This document shows, one piece after another, positions 7,356 to 11,579 of a stretch of 11,579 nucleotides of DNA; position 1 is the stretch's first letter, and every line of letters begins with the position of its first letter. The DNA is from CAYYAQ01 sp964469555 (lineage in GTDB: Bacteria > Planctomycetota > UBA1135 > UBA2386), in NCBI GenBank assembly GCA_964469555.1, contig CAYYAQ010000164.1:1-11579 (forward strand), read 5' to 3'. The notes below the pieces were generated by a model. It did no database searches, was not told the DNA's origin, and saw nothing but the letters and a program-made list of their open reading frames with translations. A program made the position numbers and the translations under genes.

Positions 7356-7408
7356 AGCGGCGCGCGCGCGTCGTTCGAGAACCGACAGAAACTCGAACCC
7401 GCGCCGCT
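7356..7408 (+). repeat. Nested imperfect inverted repeat between the small membrane protein and the propeller gene
   Basis: The outer arms AGCGGCGCG (7356-7364) and CGCGCCGCT (7400-7408) are perfect 9-bp complements. The inner arms GTTCGAG (7373-7379) and CTCGAAC (7392-7398) are perfect 7-bp complements around a 12-nt loop. An 8-nt bulge on the left (part of a CG-repeat run) and a single base on the right separate the stems. It begins 4 nt after the TGA at 7350-7352, so an RNA hairpin acting as a transcription end or processing block is plausible. There is no immediate T-run; TTTTT occurs only at 7444-7448. Confidence 0.45.
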
Positions 7409-7464
7409 GCGCGCGACGTAATCGAGACTGGAACCGAGATCACTTTTTCTTCCTCGCGAAGCCT

Positions 7465-8790
7465 ATGAAACGCGCGGCGTTCGCTGCCCTCAGCGTGCTG
7501 TTGTCATACCCGTCGTCCGCTGCCCAAGAGGCCCCGACGCAGATCCTCGTCGCTGGTCTGCGCACCGGAACGACGGTCCCCGGCGGCCTGCTCCATCTGA
7601 AGACCGGCGCGGCTTCGCCGTTCCAGGCGATCCCCGCCTCGCTCTCGTTCACCCAGAACCCGGCCAGCCTGGCCCTGGACGGCGTTGATCCAACGATGGT
7701 GTACGTAGGCACCTACGGGCGGGCAGCGAATGGCGATCCCGGTCCGTGCCATGTACTCGCGCTGCGCATCGCCAACGACAAGATCGTCTCCTACCAGCAA
7801 CTGAACGCCGAACCCATGTCGGAGGACTACGTCTCGACGATCATCCCGATCGGCAACGAGGTCTACTACCTGGGTCGCCGCACGATCGGCTCCGTACCGA
7901 AGGTCGGCGGACCGGTGAACAAACTCATCGAGTTGCCGGACTGGATGGATCCGCGGGGCATGGCCAGCGACGGGCGTTTCCTCTACACCGCGGTGGGCCC
8001 TCGATACATCGTCAAGATCGATCTCGCTCGACCGACAGTGATCCAATCGTTCGCCAGGCTGAAGCAATACGCCGCGGAGCAGATTCAGAACGTGGCGATC
8101 GACAATGCCGGTGACCTGCTCGTCGTAACGTCGGACCTGACGCTCCAAGCCCGGCTGTTGCTCCTCGACCACGTCAGCGGTCAAGTCCTGAAGCAGATCC
8201 GGCTGCCGCTGTTCGGTGCCCGGGCCGTGGCCCAGGATCCGGACACGGACACGATCTACATCGTCGGCGGCAGAGATGCGAACGGCTCCTCCTCCTCGGC
8301 GGTCACCGTCGACTACTGGAAGGTCTCCAAGGGACCGGTCGGCAACACTCCGAACGCGTTGCCCTCGCTGATCGTGATGAAGCCACGCAACATATATCGC
8401 AAGGGCGCAGCGTGCACGGACAGCGACGGGCGTTACGCGAAGATCGGCAGCTTCGGTCGAGCGAGCAGCCAGCGTTCGGGTTTCGCCCTGACTCTCGACA
8501 CCAAGCCGAACCGACAAGCCGTGTTCGCCCTTGGTATCGAACGATCAGGCTTCAAGGCATTCGACCTCGCGTTCCTCGGTGCGCCGGGTTGCCTCATCGG
8601 CGTCGAGCCGTTCCTGCGGCGCCTCACCAGAACCGACAGCGCGGGACACGCCAGCATCACGTTTCCGCGACCCGCGGCGCTCTCGCTGCACGCCGTCGTG
8701 CTCAACGCGCAGTGGTTGGTCGGCGATCCGGGGGTCAACGCTCTCGGCATCATCACGAGCGCAACGGCCCGGATCGTCGTGCGCGACTGA
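7465..8790 (+). CDS. Secreted beta-propeller protein with planctomycete-type C-terminal module
   Basis: The protein has 441 residues. The first ~20 (MKRAAFAALSVLLSYPSSAA) form a Sec signal peptide with likely cleavage near SSAA/QEAP. Residues ~25-310 contain short, evenly spaced strands of propeller type (ALDGVDPTMVYVGTYG, MASDGRFLYTAVGPRYIVKIDL, VAIDNAGDLLVVTSD, AVAQDPDTDTIYIVGG), resembling NHL/YncE-like propellers. Residues 317-441 form a separate module starting at a Cys (ACTDSDGRYAKIGSFG) and containing LGAPGC, then DSAGHASITFPRP and AQWLVGDPGVNALGIITS. I associate this beta-sandwich-like ending with many secreted proteins of Pla86-type planctomycetes, from memory and without a search. 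No catalytic residues are recognisable, so a binding or structural role outside the cytoplasm is the safest reading. ATG follows GCGAAGCCT, a poor ribosome site. It lies between the halves of the polysaccharide locus, but no functional link is shown. Confidence 0.85.
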   Translation: MKRAAFAALSVLLSYPSSAAQEAPTQILVAGLRTGTTVPGGLLHLKTGAASPFQAIPASLSFTQNPASLALDGVDPTMVYVGTYGRAANGDPGPCHVLALRIANDKIVSYQQLNAEPMSEDYVSTIIPIGNEVYYLGRRTIGSVPKVGGPVNKLIELPDWMDPRGMASDGRFLYTAVGPRYIVKIDLARPTVIQSFARLKQYAAEQIQNVAIDNAGDLLVVTSDLTLQARLLLLDHVSGQVLKQIRLPLFGARAVAQDPDTDTIYIVGGRDANGSSSSAVTVDYWKVSKGPVGNTPNALPSLIVMKPRNIYRKGAACTDSDGRYAKIGSFGRASSQRSGFALTLDTKPNRQAVFALGIERSGFKAFDLAFLGAPGCLIGVEPFLRRLTRTDSAGHASITFPRPAALSLHAVVLNAQWLVGDPGVNALGIITSATARIVVRD

Positions 8791-8877
8791 GATTCCTCGC
8801 TACGTTCCCAGGGCTCGCGTTCTACGATCCGCGATTGGGGAAGACTGGCCAGGCCGTGCAGCATCCGTCACAGTGAT

Positions 8878-8892
8878 GCCCATGCCATGGGC
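8878..8892. repeat. 15-nt palindrome GCCCATG-C-CATGGGC
   Basis: Two perfect 7-bp arms surround one base. It lies 86 bp past the stop of the secreted propeller gene and about 330 bp before the sugar-transferase start. Its symmetry resembles a dimeric-regulator site, but it could also be chance. Confidence 0.4.
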
Positions 8893-9057
8893 AAGAGGAG
8901 CAGCGCGCCGCGCCGTACATCGGGGAGAACATGGAACATTTCGGCAAAAAACCGGCCTCTTATTGCACCGCATCAGAACTCTGTCTCACGTGCAAGTGGA
9001 ATCAACGCATCCGGGACCTTACGGTTGGCTGGCCTCGCACTCTTCGGCTTTTTGTCT

Positions 9058-9073
9058 CGACCCTGTGGGGTCG
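9058..9073. repeat. Short hairpin CGACCC-TGTG-GGGTCG
   Basis: Perfect 6-bp arms enclose a tetraloop. No T-run follows on either strand (on the plus strand the T-run CTTTTTG precedes it), so it does not meet the rule for an intrinsic terminator. It may be a leader RNA structure only if transcription starts upstream of it. Confidence 0.35.
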
Positions 9074-9107
9074 CCCTCGTCTCACTACTCACGCTTCGAC
9101 GCCAGTT

Positions 9108-9113
9108 CATAAT
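9108..9113 (+). promoter_or_regulatory. Candidate -10 element CATAAT for the sugar-transferase gene
   Basis: CATAAT matches TATAAT at five of six positions and lies in the AT-richer part of the interval. The best -35 at 16-nt spacing (TACTCA, 9086-9091) matches only three of six. Transcription would begin near 9120, leaving a leader of about 100 nt before the ATG at 9219. Confidence 0.2.
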
Positions 9114-9218
9114 CGTGGTGTATGGTTTTGATGGTGTAAGGAAAGCCTCGGCCGCCACTGAGAACGAAAGGGAATTCAAGCAGTCATCGGTATCAACGGT
9201 TGCTGCAGCACCACACAC

Positions 9219-10607
9219 ATGCTGCGAACACATCAACATCTCCTCCATCGTGGAGTCCAGTCACTCGACATCCTGATCGTAGGGGTTGCCGTATGGCTCG
9301 GCGCGCTGGTCGTTGCGACTCGTGCTGTGGAGCTCGCGATCGTCCTCCAACAGGCCGCGATCATCTGCATGTCCTGGGTGCTCGTCTCACTGCGGACGAA
9401 CTTCTATCAGTCGCGTCGCACCGAGAGCCTTGCGCGGGAGTTCTTCGAGTTTCTCGAGACCTGGCTCGTGACGCTGGCGCTCGGTTCCCTGCTCACCTAC
9501 GCGCTGTGGAACAGACTGACGTTCGACGTCATCTCGACGTTTTTTGCCGCGCTGCTCGGGATCAGCGGTCTGCGCCTCTCGATTCGACTCGGCCTGCGCC
9601 GACTCCGCGACCAGGGCAAGAACCTCCGCAAGGTCGTCATCGTCGGTCGCGGACGCATGTCTCATAAGATCGAGGAGACGGTCCGGGACAAGGGCTACTA
9701 CGGCCTGCGCGTAGTCGGCTCGTTTTATCTTCGCAACGAGATGGGTCCTCCTCCGGATGACGTGACGTGCCTCGGTGACGCGGCGCAATTCGCCAAGGCC
9801 ATCACCGAGATGGAACTAGATGCGGTCATCCTCTGCCCGGATCTGCGTGTGAGTTCTTCCGACATCCAGCACATCCTCGACAAGTGCGACGTCGCCGGTA
9901 TCCAGTGCCTCTACGCACCGGACTTCCTGCACCTCAACAACCTGACGGTCACGAGCACGTCGTTCAGTGGCATACCGGCGTTCACGTTCCAGCCGTCCCT
10001 CGGCTCGCCGACACACCTCGCGATCAAGCGCGGGATGGACATCGTCGGCGCTACCATCGGCATCACGCTGTGCCTGCCGGTGCTCGTGGCCGTCGCATTC
10101 ACCGTGAAGCTCCACGACCGCGGCCCCCTCCTCTTCCGCCAGGTCCGCATGGGGAAGGACGGTCGCCGGTTCTACTGCTACAAATTCCGCAGCATGTGCG
10201 TCGACGCTGAGGCGAGGAAGCACGAGGTCGCCCAGCTCAATGAGCAGGACGGCCCTGTCTTCAAGATCAAGAAAGACCCCCGCATCACCCGGGTCGGTTA
10301 TTTGATCCGGAAGTACAGCCTGGACGAACTGCCTCAGCTCTTCAACGTCCTTCTCGGCGACATGAGCCTCGTCGGACCGCGCCCGCCGGTTCCGTCCGAG
10401 GTCGCCCGCTACTCGTGGTGGCAGCGTCGCCGCATCTCGGTTCGCCCTGGCCTCACCTGCCTCTGGCAGGTCAAGGGCCGCAACAAGGTGTCCTTCGAGA
10501 GGTGGATGGAGATGGACCTGTTCTACATCGACAACTGGTCGCTGTGGATGGACATCAAGCTGATGGTGCAGACGATGCCAGCGGTTGTCCGCGGCACCGG
10601 ATCCTAG
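9219..10607 (+). CDS. Polyprenyl-phosphate sugar-1-phosphate transferase (exopolysaccharide initiation)
   Basis: This 462-residue protein is close to the usual length of the WcaJ/WbaP/PssY-like polyisoprenyl-phosphate hexose-1-phosphate transferases. These start repeat-unit synthesis by moving a sugar phosphate from a UDP-sugar onto undecaprenyl phosphate. The order is: N-terminal hydrophobic helices (~17-35, 40-58, 80-97, 104-120); a Rossmann-like cytoplasmic domain beginning KVVIVGRGRMSHKI (138-151); a re-entrant helix (~275-296); and the catalytic domain. The catalytic domain shows YKFRSM (321-326), the acidic pair in SLDELPQ (367-373, D369/E370), SLVGPRPP (383-390) and RPGLTCLWQV (409-418, Cys where Gly is common). 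The C-terminal DLFYIDNWSLWMDIKLM is a family hallmark. ATG 9219 is the only good start for the first helix, and no Shine-Dalgarno precedes it. The stop is TAG. It probably heads a plus-strand polysaccharide unit with the following glycosyltransferase, 117-132 bp away. The donor sugar is not determinable here. Confidence 0.95.
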   Translation: MLRTHQHLLHRGVQSLDILIVGVAVWLGALVVATRAVELAIVLQQAAIICMSWVLVSLRTNFYQSRRTESLAREFFEFLETWLVTLALGSLLTYALWNRLTFDVISTFFAALLGISGLRLSIRLGLRRLRDQGKNLRKVVIVGRGRMSHKIEETVRDKGYYGLRVVGSFYLRNEMGPPPDDVTCLGDAAQFAKAITEMELDAVILCPDLRVSSSDIQHILDKCDVAGIQCLYAPDFLHLNNLTVTSTSFSGIPAFTFQPSLGSPTHLAIKRGMDIVGATIGITLCLPVLVAVAFTVKLHDRGPLLFRQVRMGKDGRRFYCYKFRSMCVDAEARKHEVAQLNEQDGPVFKIKKDPRITRVGYLIRKYSLDELPQLFNVLLGDMSLVGPRPPVPSEVARYSWWQRRRISVRPGLTCLWQVKGRNKVSFERWMEMDLFYIDNWSLWMDIKLMVQTMPAVVRGTGS

Positions 10608-10640
10608 CCCGTCCAGGGGCGAGGCGTTTTGGACGAATAC

Positions 10641-10652
10641 CCTCCGCGGAGG
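10641..10652. repeat. 12-nt perfect palindrome CCTCCGCGGAGG
   Basis: It lies in the gap between the sugar transferase and the next glycosyltransferase, 34 nt after the TAG. The right half extends to GGAGGAGG (10648-10655), which looks like a strong Shine-Dalgarno but has no start codon at a usable distance. There is no loop and no T-run, so it is not a classic terminator. It could be a regulator site or could mask the purine run. Confidence 0.4.
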
Positions 10653-10739
10653 AGGTTCAGACCTATCGTCTCACCTGACGAAGTAGACTTAGGTCGTCGT
10701 GCAGACGCGGCGTCCTGTCGCGAAATGCTACAGTCGAGA

Positions 10740-11579
10740 ATGGCCCCACCGTCCGAGGCATCCCCAGACGAGAACGATCGCTCTGGGGCGATCTGCTTTT
10801 GCGGGCAGGACTGGTGGTACCACAATCGCGCGCACTCCGACTTCCAGCTGATGATCCGCATCTCCAAGCATCAGCGCGTCTTGCTCGTGAACAGCATCGG
10901 GATGCGCATGCCGGTGCCCGGGCGCACGTCGAAGTTCCTCACGAAGATCCTGCGCAAGCTCCGCAGCATGACGAAGCTCCTCCGGCGACCGCTGCCGGAC
11001 CACCGCGACCTGTTCGTCATGACGCCGATTTCGGTTCCTATCTTCGGCCTGCCCGGTCTACGGCTCCTCGCCGTGTGGTTCGTGCGGGCTCAGGTGTCGC
11101 TCGTCGCCTGGTGGTTGGGCATACGCAACCCGATGATCTGCGTCACGCCACCTACCGCGTGGGGAATCGTCGCACCCATGCGAAAGCGCTGCTTGATCTA
11201 CAACCGGTCCGACAAGCACTCCGCGTTCAAGGAAGCGAATACCGCCATGATCCGCGAGCTCGAACTCGCTTTGATGCAAAACGCCGACCACGTGCTCTAC
11301 GTCAACCGTGAGCTGATGGCCGAGGATGCGCCAGATTGCCGTGACAACGCGTTCTTCCTGGACCACGGCGTGGACGCGTCGTGGTTCGACTCCGGCGGCG
11401 ACCCCGAACCGAGCGAGCTGGTATCGATTCCTCACCCGCGCATCGGCTTCTTCGGCGGTCTGCGGGCCCACCTCGTCGACATGGACCTGCTGGCCCGTCT
11501 CGCGGACGAGCTACCGGAGTGCCAGATGGTGCTCGTCGGCGACGCCGCGAGCGACATCGAAGACCTCATCGCCCGCGAC
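10740..11579 (+). CDS. GT4-like glycosyltransferase (3' partial)
   Basis: The frame is open from ATG 10740 to the window end, with 280 residues seen and no stop. An in-frame ATG at 10725 (MLQSRM...) is an alternative start, and neither has a good Shine-Dalgarno. After a short acidic N-terminus comes CFCGQDWWYHNRAHSDFQL (19-37), then HQRVLLVNSIGMRMP (44-58), typical of GT-B enzymes related to TuaH/GT4 exopolysaccharide transferases. Later elements are CLIYNRSDKHSAF (151-163), LMQNADHVLYVNREL (178-192), FFLDHGVD (205-212, the usual N/D-HGVD acceptor-side motif) and RIGFFGGLRAHLVDMDLL (234-251), which opens the C-terminal nucleotide-sugar domain; MVLVGDA follows at 263-269. The catalytic E-x7-E region should lie beyond the edge. 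It likely adds a sugar to the lipid-linked unit started by the upstream transferase. Specificity is unknown. Confidence 0.88.
   Translation, partial: MAPPSEASPDENDRSGAICFCGQDWWYHNRAHSDFQLMIRISKHQRVLLVNSIGMRMPVPGRTSKFLTKILRKLRSMTKLLRRPLPDHRDLFVMTPISVPIFGLPGLRLLAVWFVRAQVSLVAWWLGIRNPMICVTPPTAWGIVAPMRKRCLIYNRSDKHSAFKEANTAMIRELELALMQNADHVLYVNRELMAEDAPDCRDNAFFLDHGVDASWFDSGGDPEPSELVSIPHPRIGFFGGLRAHLVDMDLLARLADELPECQMVLVGDAASDIEDLIARD

Larger units (their letters stand above)
8791..9218. other. 428-bp gene-free interval with palindromes, likely leader of the sugar-transferase gene
   Basis: No convincing gene is seen. One 129-codon plus-strand frame (8887-9276) spans it but has no family resemblance, mixed composition, and runs into the sugar-transferase gene in another frame. 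The interval is visibly more AT-rich than the genes, especially from about 8940 to 9220. It contains a 15-nt palindrome at 8878-8892, a hairpin at 9058-9073, a candidate -10 element at 9108-9113, and a 10-nt palindrome TGCTGCAGCA at 9201-9210 just before the next start. No clear terminator follows the TGA at 8788-8790. Confidence 0.6.

Noticed and set aside
7353..7464. Intrinsic terminator assignment for the nested repeat
   Set aside because: The first T-run (7444-7448) is about 36 nt after the stem, too far for the usual mechanism, so it is listed only as a repeat.
9040..9075. Possible intrinsic terminator (CTTTTTG near CGACCC/GGGTCG)
   Set aside because: The T-run lies before the stem on the plus strand, and on the minus strand the flank is A-rich, so neither orientation gives stem followed by U-tract.
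8887..9276. 129-codon plus-strand frame in the large intergenic interval
   Set aside because: It shows no recognisable family and mixed composition, and it overlaps the well-supported start of the sugar transferase out of frame.

Overview
The window is GC-rich bacterial DNA. It carries the downstream end of a two-gene cluster (a large PQQ-like beta-propeller protein and a carbon-nitrogen hydrolase), followed by part of an exopolysaccharide/capsule locus. Two protein families point to Planctomycetota. One is a propeller protein with a methyltransferase-like domain set into its middle. The other is a secreted propeller protein ending in a C-terminal module (residues 317-441, with a GAPGC motif) that I associate with marine Pla86/Saltatorellus-type planctomycetes. 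This placement is inferred from recall of families, not from a search. Clear Shine-Dalgarno sequences are nearly absent and GTG/TTG starts are common, which is compatible with that phylum.

Layout: (1) 1-3006 (+) is the PQQ-like propeller protein, cut off at the left edge. (2) 3003-3845 (+) is a nitrilase-superfamily hydrolase joined to it by an ATGA overlap. It carries an in-frame TAG (3156-3158) exactly where a tryptophan codon is expected, six codons after the catalytic Glu, so it is annotated as a pseudogene or readthrough candidate. (3) On the minus strand, 6976-3846 is a three-gene unit: a short protein with N,N-dimethylformamidase-beta-like ends, a Wzx/MOP-type flippase (TTG start), and a GT2 glycosyltransferase overlapping the flippase by ATGA. 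The hydrolase and the glycosyltransferase converge with their stop codons directly abutting. (4) 7089-7352 (+) is a small two-helix membrane protein, possibly leaderless. (5) 7465-8790 (+) is a secreted beta-propeller protein. (6) 8791-9218 is a gene-free, more AT-rich leader. (7) 9219-10607 (+) is the polyprenyl-phosphate sugar transferase that starts repeat-unit assembly. (8) 10740-11579 (+) is a GT4-like glycosyltransferase cut off by the right edge.

Together, the sugar transferase loads the first sugar phosphate onto undecaprenyl phosphate, the GT4-like and GT2 enzymes extend it, and the flippase moves the lipid-linked unit across the membrane. This is Wzx/Wzy-style logic, although no polymerase or export gene lies in the window. 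The most notable observations are the split hydrolase, the apparently hollowed-out dimethylformamidase-like protein at the head of the flippase operon, the degenerate methyltransferase fold inside the propeller, and several small palindromes in the intergenic DNA. I found no RNA genes, CRISPR arrays, insertion sequences or transposases. I did not find a convincing wholly new system.
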